Part shown: one piece after another, positions 54,481 to 63,098 of the stretch
Layout of the letters: each line of letters begins with the position of its first letter
Numbering within the stretch: position 1 is the stretch's first letter
Source: CAVQOB01 sp963714325
Lineage (GTDB): Bacteria; Pseudomonadota; Alphaproteobacteria; Rhizobiales; Hyphomicrobiaceae
Length of the DNA: 64,000 nt
Assembly: GCA_963714325.1 (NCBI GenBank)
Contig: CAVQOB010000035.1
Span: forward strand, 62,001-126,000
Direction of reading: 5' to 3'
The notes under the pieces: model-generated
Told to the model about the DNA's origin: nothing
The model's database searches: none
What the model saw: the letters and a program-made list of their open reading frames with translations, nothing else
Program-made: the position numbers and the translations under genes

Positions 54481-56412
54481 TCAGCGCTGCTGGAAATACT
54501 TGGCAAATTGCGGTGCAATGCTGTCCACGACCAGTGCCGCACCACGGGACGTCAGATGTCCGTTATCCCAAAAGAGCAGATTGTCATGATCGCGAAACCG
54601 GCACAGCGCGGCAGTATTGCAGAACATTGCGTAGGCCGGAACGTGCTCAATTGCGCCAACCGCCGCTAACTTTCGGAAGAAGGCATCGAATAGCTTGCTA
54701 TAACGCGCGGGGGCTAGTCCTTCTCCGGCCGGTCCGTTTTTGGCCATTGCAATGCTCGGGACGGTGGCGGGAAAATAGGGAGATGGTCCGATCATCACAA
54801 CTCTTGTGCCGCTGCGCTGCAATTGATCGATCGTGCTTTGCAAAAGAACCAGAATATCGTCGTTGGCGCCTGGGAAGGACCGGTGCTTCTCGTAGTTCAA
54901 CCAGTGGGCAGATAACACAACAACTTTTGGTTTGAGGCTCAAGATGGTCTCAAGAGCCAGCTTGTTGAAGCTGGCACAGTTGCTCTTCTTGTTGATATTG
55001 GCACCAACAATTGGCGGGCATCCCGCGTAGGCAAAGGCGGCAGTGCCGACCATTTCCTTTTTCGCCAAAGCTCTGAGTGCTTCAAAATAATGAGCCGCAT
55101 ATGAGTCGCCCCATATCGCGAACAGTTCGGTGCCAACCTTCCGGACACAGGCTTCCGCCCGCCAGTCAACCGGTTGTTGGTTGACGCCCAACAGGCATGG
55201 CTCGCGCAGGGCCGCACGGCGATGGTTCTCGAACTCCTCGGCAATGGCCTTTGGTAAAGTCAGGAATGCTCGTGTAGCCCCGGTGCTGCCGACCGCGAGG
55301 ACAGCAATCAGCGCCGTGGCGACAGCAAACACTTGGCGGGCGGGCCTTGGCTCTCCATCGGCAGGATGGCGCCAAGGCCGTTCAATATATCGCCAAGACG
55401 CGTAGCCTGCGGCCAGTGCAACGACGACTATGGCTGCCTTCTGGAGAGAGGATAGATCTCCGGCTGCGAAACGCTTTGCAAAGACGACAAGCGGCCAATG
55501 AATGAGATAGACTGAATATGAGATCAGGCCGATGCCGACCAATGGCTGCCAAGCGAGAATTGTTCTGACCGACGTACCAACTCCCCGCTCCCCCGTCCAG
55601 ATCACGAGCATTGCTCCGACGCAAACCGGCAGGGCCGAGAGGCCGGGAAATGGAATATCCGGAGACAGCATCACGACGCTGAGCGCCATTGCGAATACCC
55701 CGATCCATCCAAGTGCTTCGCGGAGGACTGCATTTTCAAGCCTTGGTAGAATACCGAGGGCTACGATCGCTCCTATCATCAGTTCATAGATGCGCGCTTC
55801 CGTTGCAAAAAACGCCTTTTCAGGGCGAACATTGACTTGGATGCACGCCACCGCGAACGAAGTGAATGCAATGGCGACGACTATGGCACTGAGGTACCGC
55901 CTGAGATGGCGGTGCAATAGCAGCATCAGTAGTGGAAAGCCGAGATAGTACTGTTCCTCGACGGAAAGCGACCAGGTCTGCAAGACTGCATTCGCTTCAA
56001 GAGGGGCGTCGAAGTACCCACCCGCCCGCATGAAATACTGGTTCGAAAGGAAGATCGCGAGACTTCGGCAAGCGTCCATGAGTGGGCGCAATTCATGGCG
56101 CTCCAGAAGAAACCATGCCGCCAGCAAGGTTGCCAAAACCGTCACGTAGAGTGCGGGAAAGATCCGTCGAACCCGGCGCACATAAAAATCCGATAGACTG
56201 AAGTTGCCCTGTTCGAGTTGGGAAAAGATATTCTTGGTGATCAGGTATCCGGAGATGACAAAGAAGATGTCGACACCGACGAAGCCGCCCTGAAAGGGGG
56301 AAACGCCAAGATGAAAAAAAAGCACCGAAAGAACGGCAATGGCTCTTAAACCGTCAATATCTGGACGATAGCCATGGCCAAATGCAGATGCGTCAGGCTG
56401 AGTGACGCTCAC
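54481..56412 (-). CDS. Acyltransferase 3 with SGNH domain (OafA-like)
   Basis: The 643-residue product has a ten-helix acyltransferase-3 membrane domain (YRPDIDGLRAIAVLSVLFFH with the conserved DGLR-A and His, FVGVDIFFVISGYLI) and a periplasmic C-terminal SGNH domain (about 395-643; FAIWGDSYAAHYFEAL with the nucleophile Ser, then DNLLFWDNGHLTSRGA with Asp/His). Such proteins O-acetylate surface polysaccharides or peptidoglycan. GTG start at 56412 overlaps the Uma2 stop (GTGA). Base composition appears lower in GC than the nuo genes, suggesting transfer. Confidence 0.9.
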   Translation of the reverse strand: MSVTQPDASAFGHGYRPDIDGLRAIAVLSVLFFHLGVSPFQGGFVGVDIFFVISGYLITKNIFSQLEQGNFSLSDFYVRRVRRIFPALYVTVLATLLAAWFLLERHELRPLMDACRSLAIFLSNQYFMRAGGYFDAPLEANAVLQTWSLSVEEQYYLGFPLLMLLLHRHLRRYLSAIVVAIAFTSFAVACIQVNVRPEKAFFATEARIYELMIGAIVALGILPRLENAVLREALGWIGVFAMALSVVMLSPDIPFPGLSALPVCVGAMLVIWTGERGVGTSVRTILAWQPLVGIGLISYSVYLIHWPLVVFAKRFAAGDLSSLQKAAIVVVALAAGYASWRYIERPWRHPADGEPRPARQVFAVATALIAVLAVGSTGATRAFLTLPKAIAEEFENHRRAALREPCLLGVNQQPVDWRAEACVRKVGTELFAIWGDSYAAHYFEALRALAKKEMVGTAAFAYAGCPPIVGANINKKSNCASFNKLALETILSLKPKVVVLSAHWLNYEKHRSFPGANDDILVLLQSTIDQLQRSGTRVVMIGPSPYFPATVPSIAMAKNGPAGEGLAPARYSKLFDAFFRKLAAVGAIEHVPAYAMFCNTAALCRFRDHDNLLFWDNGHLTSRGAALVVDSIAPQFAKYFQQR

Positions 56413-57017
56413 TTCTTCCGCTTTCCTGGCGCAGTCGCCCCGCCGAGTGGCGTGAAGAGATAGATGTCCGCAAGCGGCATCGTCACGCCAATCGCCGCGA
56501 GGTCGAGCGCATCAGTCAGTTTCACATGGACGTCACCGCGCCAGCCGTTGGCACGGCTGAACAGAGTCACCTCAACCGACTTCAACGAGACCGTCACGTA
56601 GTGCGCGCAGTTCGGCACACTCGCGTAGACGCGTTTTCGCCAGGCTTGATCGGCCTTGGTGTTGCTCTTGGAGAGCACCTCAAAAATGACAGCAGCATCA
56701 TCGGTGACGGGCGTTGCTCCTGCTGGGCCCTCCTGCACAAAAACATCCGGCTGTGGGAGGCTCTTGGGCGACGCCGGAACACGCGTGCCGATGCCGAGCA
56801 GCGGAATCCAGGTTGTATCCTTGGCGCGCTTGTGAGCATGGAGAAATGCGACAATGTTCGCGGCGATCAGCTGATGAATTCCGACAGGCGGCGGATTCAA
56901 GATGGCCACTCCCTCGATCAATTCCCACCGCTCCTCCTGCGGGCGCGTCGCCGTGAAGGCGAGGAACTCCTTGATCGTCAGCTGTAATTCGGGGGCGAGC
57001 TTGGTGTGGGCGTTCAT
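56409..57017 (-). CDS. Uma2-family (DUF820) restriction-endonuclease-like protein, copy 1
   Basis: The 202-residue product has the family pattern: ERWELIEGVAILNPPPVGIHQLIAANI (helix with conserved Glu), QPDVFVQEG (PDxxV/F with catalytic Asp) and AVIFEVLSKSNTKAD (E-x-L-S-x-S-T). Uma2 proteins have a PD-(D/E)XK fold and unknown biological role. ATG at 57017. Its stop overlaps the acyltransferase start. A second Uma2 gene at 60573 is likewise overlapped by an SGNH-hydrolase gene. Confidence 0.82.
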   Translation of the reverse strand: MNAHTKLAPELQLTIKEFLAFTATRPQEERWELIEGVAILNPPPVGIHQLIAANIVAFLHAHKRAKDTTWIPLLGIGTRVPASPKSLPQPDVFVQEGPAGATPVTDDAAVIFEVLSKSNTKADQAWRKRVYASVPNCAHYVTVSLKSVEVTLFSRANGWRGDVHVKLTDALDLAAIGVTMPLADIYLFTPLGGATAPGKRKK

Positions 57018-57613
57018 GGAGTGAGTATACGCCCGTGGCCAGCGGCGGCAAGGGAGTGGGGGGACTGTTGCGCTCGGCGACAATGCACCTTTTGAGCCGG
57101 CACTCCACGTACTCAGAGTATTCCAATCCACAATGGCACATCGCCAATTTGAAACAGGACCAGTACGTTCCCATTCGTCTTATCCCACCATTTTGAAATT
57201 CTCGTGACACTAGTTCGGGACTCTCAGCCTTGCCGTATGTCCTCGACAGTTGCCCGGCTAGAAGAAGGCATTCCTTCACATCCCGAAGAGCCAGAATGAC
57301 CGAGTTTAATCTACTCTTATCGTCAAACATGTACCGGACAATCAAAACTAAATCGTTCTGTTTGGTATGAGCTATCTAGGAGATTACGAGAATCTTTTGT
57401 GCTATTTATTCCACTCTCCTTCGCAGGAACGACCTTCGCTTTTGATGCAGCAATGACTTGCTCGGGAAGTCAGCCCCATTTCTAAATTGCCAGTGCGCCG
57501 CCGCTTCGACTGGAACGCAAGCGCAAACAACGAAAACGGCAGCGGCCTTTAGCAATTTGTTCTCCCCGCAAATCTTGTTCGTATTTTAGTCGCCGAATAG
57601 ATCGCCTAACCCC
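57018..57613 (-). other. Gene-poor, AT-richer gap between nuoD and the Uma2 gene
   Basis: No supported gene is seen in these 596 bases. The stretch from about 57130 to 57600 is visibly richer in A and T than its surroundings. It contains one minus-strand open segment from ATG at about 57345, whose first 80 codons have a protein-like composition but no recognised family, and which then shadows the Uma2 gene in another frame. It may be a decayed insertion. Confidence 0.4.
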
Positions 57614-58807
57614 TCACCGATCAATTTCGCCGAAGACGATGTCGAGGGAACCGAGGATGGCTGACACGTCGGCGAGGAGGTGGCCGCGGTTCATGAAGTC
57701 CATGGCTTGCAGATGCGGGAAACCCGGCGCGCGGATGTGGCAGCGGTAGGGTTTGTTTGATCCGTCGGCGACGAGATAGACGCCGAATTCGCCCTTTGGC
57801 GCTTCGACGCAGGCGTAGACTTCGCCAGCCGGCACGTGCACGCCTTCGGTGTAGAGCTTGAAGTGATGGATCAGCGCTTCCATCGACTGCTTCATCTCGG
57901 CGCGCTTGGGCGGCACGACCTTCTTGTCGTCTGAGGTGATAGGGCCTTGGCCCTCGGCACTCATAAGTTTGGCGCAGCATTGCTGCATGATGCGCGCGCT
58001 CTGGCGCATTTCCTCGACGCGGATGTGATAGCGGTCGTAGCAGTCGCCGTTCTTGCCGATCGGGATATCGAAATCCATTTCGGAATAGCATTCGTAGGGC
58101 TGCACCTTGCGCAAATCCCAGGCCGCACCCGAGCCGCGCACCATCACGCCCGAGAAGCCCCAAGCGAAGCACTCCTGCAGGGACTGACGACGCCGATGTC
58201 GGCGTTGCGCTGCTTGAAGATGCGGTTTTCCGAGAGCAGGCTCTCGATGTCGTCGACGACTTTCAGGAACGGATTGATCCAGGCGTTGATATCTTCGACG
58301 AGCTTTCGCGGGCAGATCCTGATGCACGCCGCCGATGCGGAAATATTTGGCGTGCATGCGCGAGCCGGACGCCCGCTCATAGAACACCATCAGCTTTTCG
58401 CGTTCCTCGAAGCCCCACAGCGGCGGCGTCAGCGCTCCGACGTCCATGGCCTGAGTGGTGACGTTGAGGAGATGCGAGAGGATGCGGCCGATCTCGGAAT
58501 AGAGCACGCGGATCAACTGCGCGCGTTTCGGGATCGTCAGGCCGAGCAACTTCTCCGCCGCCAGGCAGAAGGCGTGCTCCTGGTTCATCGGCGCGACATA
58601 GTCGAGGCGGTCGAAGTAGCCGATAGCTTGCAGATACGTCTTGTTCTCGATCAGCTTTTCCGTGCCACGATGCAGCAGGCCGATATGCGGATCGACGCGG
58701 GTGACGACCTCGCCATCGAGTTCCAGCACGAGGCGCAACACGCCGTGGGCAGCGGGATGTTGGGGCCCGAAGTTGATGTTGAAGTTGCGGATATCGGTTT
58801 CTGCCAC
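57614..58807 (-). CDS. nuoD: NADH-quinone oxidoreductase subunit D, with two compensating frameshifts
   Basis: NuoD forms the quinone pocket with NuoB. GTG at 58807 after GAGGGGACG gives the usual start (ETDIRNFNINFGPQHPAAHG). The sequence is normal to HQDLP. It then leaves frame near GGG at 58310-58312 (one extra base) and returns near 58186 (two extra bases). Between these points the +1 frame encodes perfect NuoD (LVEDINAWINPFLKVVDDIE ... RNADIGVVS), so about 41 residues are out of frame in the printed frame. The net change is one codon. Sequencing error is the likeliest cause; otherwise the gene is inactive. The GSGAAWDLRK motif is intact. Confidence 0.9.
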   Translation of the reverse strand: MAETDIRNFNINFGPQHPAAHGVLRLVLELDGEVVTRVDPHIGLLHRGTEKLIENKTYLQAIGYFDRLDYVAPMNQEHAFCLAAEKLLGLTIPKRAQLIRVLYSEIGRILSHLLNVTTQAMDVGALTPPLWGFEEREKLMVFYERASGSRMHAKYFRIGGVHQDLPAKARRRYQRLDQSVPESRRRHREPALGKPHLQAAQRRHRRRQSLQECFAWGFSGVMVRGSGAAWDLRKVQPYECYSEMDFDIPIGKNGDCYDRYHIRVEEMRQSARIMQQCCAKLMSAEGQGPITSDDKKVVPPKRAEMKQSMEALIHHFKLYTEGVHVPAGEVYACVEAPKGEFGVYLVADGSNKPYRCHIRAPGFPHLQAMDFMNRGHLLADVSAILGSLDIVFGEIDR

Positions 58808-58990
58808 GGGCGTGCGTCCCCTCGCCTGGATTGCCGCAGCCTCGATAGACTTCGCCGCGGGCGATGGCAAGCCCGAGCTGACGGATCAGCTTAAAATGAT
58901 CCACCAGCGGTATTCCCGCAGCCCCCTGACGGCCCGATCGGCTATCGCGACGTCAGGCCGGGGCAGCGCGCTCGATGCTCCACAAACGGC

Positions 58991-59917
58991 TCATACCCTC
59001 CGCTCATCCTTTTCGGTCGGCGACTGTTCGATGTCGGAGGAGGGGAAGAACAACGACGACGGGAACTCCGCTGCATAGCGAATGCGCTTGGTTCGCGGAT
59101 GGTACTCTGGCCGCGGACTGTCGTCCGGTGCGACGGCCCGGCGATAGAGGTGCCATGTCGCGTGACCGAGGATCGGCAGTATGACCGCGAGCCCGACGAA
59201 CATCGTCAACGTCCCGATCAGCAGCCCCGCGGCGACGATCAGGAACCACGCTGCCATCGTGACAGGATTCCATGCGACCACGCGCAGCGACGTCGCAACG
59301 GCGGTCGAGAAACCGACGTTCCGGTCGAGCAACAGCGGAAACGCGATGACACTGATCGATGCCGCCCCGAGCGCGAACAGGAACCCGACCGCGTTGCCGA
59401 CGACGATCAGACTGTGCCCTTCGGGCGTCGCAAGCACGGTGTGCGCAAACGACAGCGGTGATGTCAGCGGCTGCCTGCCAAAGTTGGTCGCATAAATGGA
59501 GTCCGCCACCGCGATCCAAGTTCCGAAGATCGCGAGCAACACGGCTCCGAGCGCGAGGATCGGAATCAGCGACGGCGAATGGACGATGTCGAAGGCGTGC
59601 CGCCAGGACGTATCGAGGCCGAACTCTCGCCGTCGGCTGAGCTCGTAAAGTCCGATCGCCGCAATCGGCCCGATGATCGCGAACCCGGCCGCCAGCGGAT
59701 AGAGCATCGGCAGCACGTCATATGCGAAGGTCGCGCGAAACAAGAGCAAGCCGACAATAGGGTAGATCGCACATAGAAAGACGACGTGGGTCGGCATCGC
59801 CCGAAAATCCTCGTAGCCTTTGCTCAGTACGTCCTTAAGGTCGGTAGTCGAGAAGGATCGGACGATCGGTAATGTGCCGGTCGCCTCCGTCGGAAGAATA
59901 ACGTCAACGCTAGCCAT
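58991..59917 (-). CDS. DUF2189 integral membrane protein
   Basis: The 308-residue product has about six membrane segments (near 45-65, 72-92, 120-145, 165-190, 195-215, 225-250). The N-terminal sequence resembles DUF2189 (RSFSTTDLKDVLSKGYEDFRAMPTHVVFLCAIYPIVGLLL). A charged cytoplasmic tail follows. ATG at 59917 follows AAAGGAG. Role unknown. It is one of five genes between nuoC and nuoD. Confidence 0.8.
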   Translation of the reverse strand: MASVDVILPTEATGTLPIVRSFSTTDLKDVLSKGYEDFRAMPTHVVFLCAIYPIVGLLLFRATFAYDVLPMLYPLAAGFAIIGPIAAIGLYELSRRREFGLDTSWRHAFDIVHSPSLIPILALGAVLLAIFGTWIAVADSIYATNFGRQPLTSPLSFAHTVLATPEGHSLIVVGNAVGFLFALGAASISVIAFPLLLDRNVGFSTAVATSLRVVAWNPVTMAAWFLIVAAGLLIGTLTMFVGLAVILPILGHATWHLYRRAVAPDDSPRPEYHPRTKRIRYAAEFPSSLFFPSSDIEQSPTEKDERRV

Positions 59918-60071
59918 GACCCACGCTCCTTTACTCAAACCTTTACTCAAGCGGTCAAGGATCGCAGCAGTCTCGGATGCGAGAACTTACAGACGGACAC
60001 GTGCCGGGACTGTCCTGCTACCCTTGCCATGACATTATAGGACGATCCTACCGCCATGTCATCGCTCACTC

Positions 60072-60109
60072 TCAACACGAGAAGAGCGGCTCAACACGAG
60101 AAGAGCGGC
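60072..60109. repeat. 19-bp tandem duplication at the 3' end of the SGNH hydrolase gene
   Basis: TCAACACGAGAAGAGCGGC occurs twice, head to tail, at 60072-60090 and 60091-60109. The second copy contains the last codons and the TGA of the hydrolase gene; the first is the untranslated duplicate. Confidence 0.85.
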
Positions 60110-60576
60110 TCGTCTCGAGAACTGAGTGCCCCCGCGACCGGATCGACGAGCAATTCCCCGATCATCGCGTGTCCGGCTCTCGTGAAATGCACGCCGTCGG
60201 TTTGCAGATGGGCGACACGGGCGGCCGCGAAGGCGGCGGCGACGCGGACGACGGGAATGCCGCGCGCGGCAAGGCGCTCAGTGATGGTCCTGATGTTGCG
60301 CTCACGTTCGATATCGGGGATGCCGCGGCGGGCATCGTTGCTACCAGGCTGAAAGAGGACCACGCGTATCCCTGGCGGCACGGCCTCGTCCAGGCGGGCC
60401 AGCATTTCGCCGGTCGTGTTGCCCGAAATGCCGGCGTTATAGATGCGGACGTCCAGGCCGCGCGCTAGTAGTAATTTTTCTAATGCGGCGGGATAGGCCT
60501 GATCGCGTTCGACGCCATAACCGGCGGTATTGCTGGCGCCGAGGGCGGCGATGTGGAACGGCTTCGATCGCGTCAA
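60091..60576 (-). CDS. SGNH/GDSL hydrolase (TesA-like)
   Basis: The 161-residue product has block I ALGASNTAGYG (Ser15 nucleophile), block II Gly in YNAGISGNTTG, block III PGSNDARRG (Asn) and block V DGVHFT with Asp127 and His130. All four catalytic blocks are present. No signal peptide is seen, so it would be cytoplasmic. Substrates of this group include esters and acyl-thioesters. TTG at 60576 overlaps the Uma2 stop (TTGA), which fixes the start. Confidence 0.85.
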   Translation of the reverse strand: MTRSKPFHIAALGASNTAGYGVERDQAYPAALEKLLLARGLDVRIYNAGISGNTTGEMLARLDEAVPPGIRVVLFQPGSNDARRGIPDIERERNIRTITERLAARGIPVVRVAAAFAAARVAHLQTDGVHFTRAGHAMIGELLVDPVAGALSSRDEPLFSC

Positions 60577-61145
60577 ACATCAATCCCGCGATAAATCTCG
60601 GCGAGCGGGATTGCGATTCCGAGTGCTGGGACTTGGATGATCTGGTCGCGGCCTTTAACGGTATCCGGTTGTGCGGCAAACGTCCCATCCGCGCGCCGCT
60701 GCCAAACATAACACAGCGCCTCATCCTGACTGGCGACGATGTAGGTGTCGAGCGATGCGAGGCCCGTGTATTCAAACACCTTGACTGACAAATCGCGCTC
60801 TTCGGATGAGGGCGAGAGGACTTCGACCACCACGACTGGTGTTTGCGTCGCGATGGCCTTGTCGTCGCTGGCACCTAATAATTCGACGATGACATCGGCA
60901 TAACGAAATGTATGACCCGTGTCGGCGGCGGCATCAGAACCCATGACCGACCAGATCGACTGATCCGTCCGCTGCAATAAATAACCGAACACTCGAGCAG
61001 CAATCCGTGCGTGCCTGATCGTCCCACCGGCCTGCTGCTGCATGATCCACCCCCTCACGTACTCGTAGCGGTACTGGTCATCGGCGTTGGCGATGAAGCG
61101 ATAGAACGTGTCCTTATCGACGTACATCAAGGCATGGGCGGTCAT
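60573..61145 (-). CDS. Uma2-family (DUF820) restriction-endonuclease-like protein, copy 2
   Basis: The 190-residue product has YRYEYVRGWIMQQQAGGTIRHARIA, FRYADVIVEL (P/A-D-x-x-V with the catalytic Asp), VVVVEVLSPSSEERD and a KV-x-EYTGLASLDTYIV segment, all marks of Uma2. It is clearly related to but divergent from 56409-57017. ATG at 61145. The stop overlaps the SGNH hydrolase start by four bases. Confidence 0.85.
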   Translation of the reverse strand: MTAHALMYVDKDTFYRFIANADDQYRYEYVRGWIMQQQAGGTIRHARIAARVFGYLLQRTDQSIWSVMGSDAAADTGHTFRYADVIVELLGASDDKAIATQTPVVVVEVLSPSSEERDLSVKVFEYTGLASLDTYIVASQDEALCYVWQRRADGTFAAQPDTVKGRDQIIQVPALGIAIPLAEIYRGIDV

Positions 61146-61240
61146 GGCAGACCTCTGCAAAGTCCTTCAATGCGAGAGAGGGATAATAGCACACCGCAAG
61201 GCGACCCGCCAAACACGCCCCAAAAGCATCGTTTCCGCAT

Positions 61241-61666
61241 TCAAGCGCAGACCTTCGAGGCCTTCGCCGCGACGCCCGCCTTGAAGCGGTCCCAGGGCAC
61301 GATCATGCGTTGGTGGGTGCCTTCACCGATTTTGTCGAGGCCATCGTGGGCGGTGACTTTGAAGGTGATTTTGCGGCCTTCGGCGGCGATAATTTCTGCA
61401 GTCACCGTGACGGTCTGGCCAGGAACGGTGGCGGCGAGATGTGTGACGTTCACAAGGATGCCGAGCGAGCCTTCGTTGGCGTCGAGATGAGGCGCTAGTG
61501 CCTTGGTCGCGGTTCCCTCCATCATCGCCACCATGTTGGCGGTCGCGAGCACGTGCGGGATGTCCGAGAACAGGTCATTGCCGATCGGCAGATGCGGGAC
61601 GGTTTGCGCGTCGGTCACGACAAACGCGTGCGTCGCTTGAACGCCGGGCATGATTGTTGGTTTCAT
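61241..61666 (-). CDS. Hotdog-fold thioesterase, FlK-like
   Basis: The 141-residue product resembles fluoroacetyl-CoA thioesterase-type hotdog proteins: PHVLATANMVAMMEGTATKAL (with the Glu), VNVTHLAATVPGQTVTV (with the catalytic-position His) and KIGEGTHQRMIV. It probably hydrolyses a short acyl-CoA; fluoroacetate specificity is not implied. The gene is monocistronic-like (95 bases from the next gene), within the nuoC-nuoD block. Confidence 0.82.
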   Translation of the reverse strand: MKPTIMPGVQATHAFVVTDAQTVPHLPIGNDLFSDIPHVLATANMVAMMEGTATKALAPHLDANEGSLGILVNVTHLAATVPGQTVTVTAEIIAAEGRKITFKVTAHDGLDKIGEGTHQRMIVPWDRFKAGVAAKASKVCA

Positions 61667-61691
61667 GGTGCGAAGCTACATTCTCAAGTTA

Positions 61692-61922
61692 TCAAGACCG
61701 CCATCGCGGGGGCTCGCCGGTCAGCCAACATACGCCGATCAACAGTGCGCTGATACCAACCATATAGCCAACGAACGCCAGCTGTCCCCAGCCCGGCAGA
61801 ACCCGCAGCGCGCCCAACAATACAAGGGCAAAGAACACCGCCAGCACCACCCAACCCTGCCAAACCGTCGGCACGCCCCAGCCCCAACCGAAGGTCTTCG
61901 CCGGAAACCAGTATTTGTCCAT
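61692..61922 (-). CDS. Small two-helix membrane protein downstream of nuoC
   Basis: The 76-residue product begins MDKYWFPAKTFGWGWGVPTVWQGW and has two membrane segments (about 22-42 and 48-67). CGGAGC precedes ATG 61922. It lies 31 bases after nuoC and probably shares its transcript. No named family, but Trp-rich proteins of this type occur in many bacteria. Confidence 0.65.
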   Translation of the reverse strand: MDKYWFPAKTFGWGWGVPTVWQGWVVLAVFFALVLLGALRVLPGWGQLAFVGYMVGISALLIGVCWLTGEPPRWRS

Positions 61923-61953
61923 CTGCCGCTCCGATCGTCGGCTCAATTCCAAA

Positions 61954-62577
61954 TCAACTCGGCTTTGGCTGCGCCTTTTCATCGCCGGGGAGCACATATT
62001 GCGCAGCTTCCCATGGGCTTTCGAAATCAAAGGAGCGGAATTCCTGCGTGAGCTTCACCGGCTCATAGACGACGCGCTTCTTCTCGTCGTCGTAACGCGT
62101 CTCGACGAAGCCTGACAGCGGGAAGTCCTTGCGCAGCGGGAAGCCTTGGAAGCCGTAGTCGGTGAGCAGGCGGCGGAGATCGGGATGATCGGCAAACAGA
62201 ATGCCGTACATGTCGTAGGCCTCCCGTTCGTACCAGTTGGCGCCGGGGAACACGGGGATGGCGCTCGGGACGGGATCGGTGTCGTTGGTTGCCGTCTTGA
62301 CGCGGATGCGCAGGTTCTTGCGCGGCGACATCAGGTGATAGACGACATCGAACCGGTCGGCGCGCGCTGGGTAGTCAACGCCGCAGATATCGATCAGAAT
62401 TTCGAATTGCAACGCGGGATCGTCGCGCAATTTTGCCAGTACGGCGAGGATGTCGCCGCGGGCGACCGTGATAGTGAGCTCGCCGTAGGCCGTTTTCACC
62501 TCGCGGATATTGCCGCCGAGGACACTTGCCGCTAGCGCCGCCAAATCGTCTAGAGCTTGGATCATGCTATTGCGCAT
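61954..62577 (-). CDS. nuoC: NADH-quinone oxidoreductase subunit C
   Basis: NuoC is a core peripheral-arm subunit. The 207-residue product has ILIDICGVDYP, WYEREAYDMYGILFADHPDLRRLLTDYGFQGFPLRKDFPLSG and a C-terminal FRSFDFESPWE tail. Start is set at ATG 62577; ATG 62565, twelve bases later with AGGATG upstream, is equally plausible. An unknown gene separates it from nuoB. Confidence 0.95.
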   Translation of the reverse strand: MRNSMIQALDDLAALAASVLGGNIREVKTAYGELTITVARGDILAVLAKLRDDPALQFEILIDICGVDYPARADRFDVVYHLMSPRKNLRIRVKTATNDTDPVPSAIPVFPGANWYEREAYDMYGILFADHPDLRRLLTDYGFQGFPLRKDFPLSGFVETRYDDEKKRVVYEPVKLTQEFRSFDFESPWEAAQYVLPGDEKAQPKPS

Positions 62578-62598
62578 CCTATCGATCTGCACGGCCGC

Positions 62599-63087
62599 CT
62601 AGACAAGCAGCTTTTTTTCGCCCGTTGCCAAAACTTCGTCATAACTGATGATCGAGGCGCGCCCGAAGGCGGCACCAGCCTTCATCGCGTCAGACCAACC
62701 GAAACAATACTGCGTCACGCTGCGTACGTCGTCGGTAATGAGATCAAACGGGCGGCTATGATCGAAGATGTGACGCACGCGCTGCCGGCTCAACGCGTCG
62801 CTCAACATCGCGATCGATCCCTCTGTCGTGAAGCGCAGCCAACCGACCAAGCTCATGCCATCGTGTTCCCAGTCGCCGAAGTGCCAGACATCGCCTTTGC
62901 AGCGCACCGTCAGCGATTTGCCATCGTACGCTGAAGGCATACCGGCATGCGTCAGCTTGACCGCGAGATCGCGCGGCGACAAATTGGTGCGGATGGCACC
63001 GGTGTCGTAGGCGCGTTCGCAGCGGAGCTTCAGGAAGGCCATTCTCGTCTCGCGTTGGAAATCAGCGATCGGCGCGAGCCAACCCAT
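62599..63087 (-). CDS. Unknown protein between nuoB and nuoC
   Basis: The 162-residue product is not recognised. It is soluble and mixed alpha/beta, with TRMAFLKLRCERAYDTGAIRTNL, VRCKGDVWHFGDWEHDGMSLVGWLRF and a C-terminal GRASIISYDEVLATGEKKLLV. ATG at 63087 lies 11 bases after nuoB; ATG 63042 is an alternative, both with weak ribosome-binding sites. It is 21 bases before nuoC and must be co-expressed. The position between two interacting complex I subunits is unusual. Confidence 0.6.
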   Translation of the reverse strand: MGWLAPIADFQRETRMAFLKLRCERAYDTGAIRTNLSPRDLAVKLTHAGMPSAYDGKSLTVRCKGDVWHFGDWEHDGMSLVGWLRFTTEGSIAMLSDALSRQRVRHIFDHSRPFDLITDDVRSVTQYCFGWSDAMKAGAAFGRASIISYDEVLATGEKKLLV

Positions 63088-63098
63088 CGGGTCAAGTC

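Noticed and set aside
56698..57345. Minus-strand frame starting at 57345
   Set aside because: Its second half shadows the Uma2 gene in another frame. The first 80 codons are protein-like but unrecognised, so it is only mentioned under the gap.
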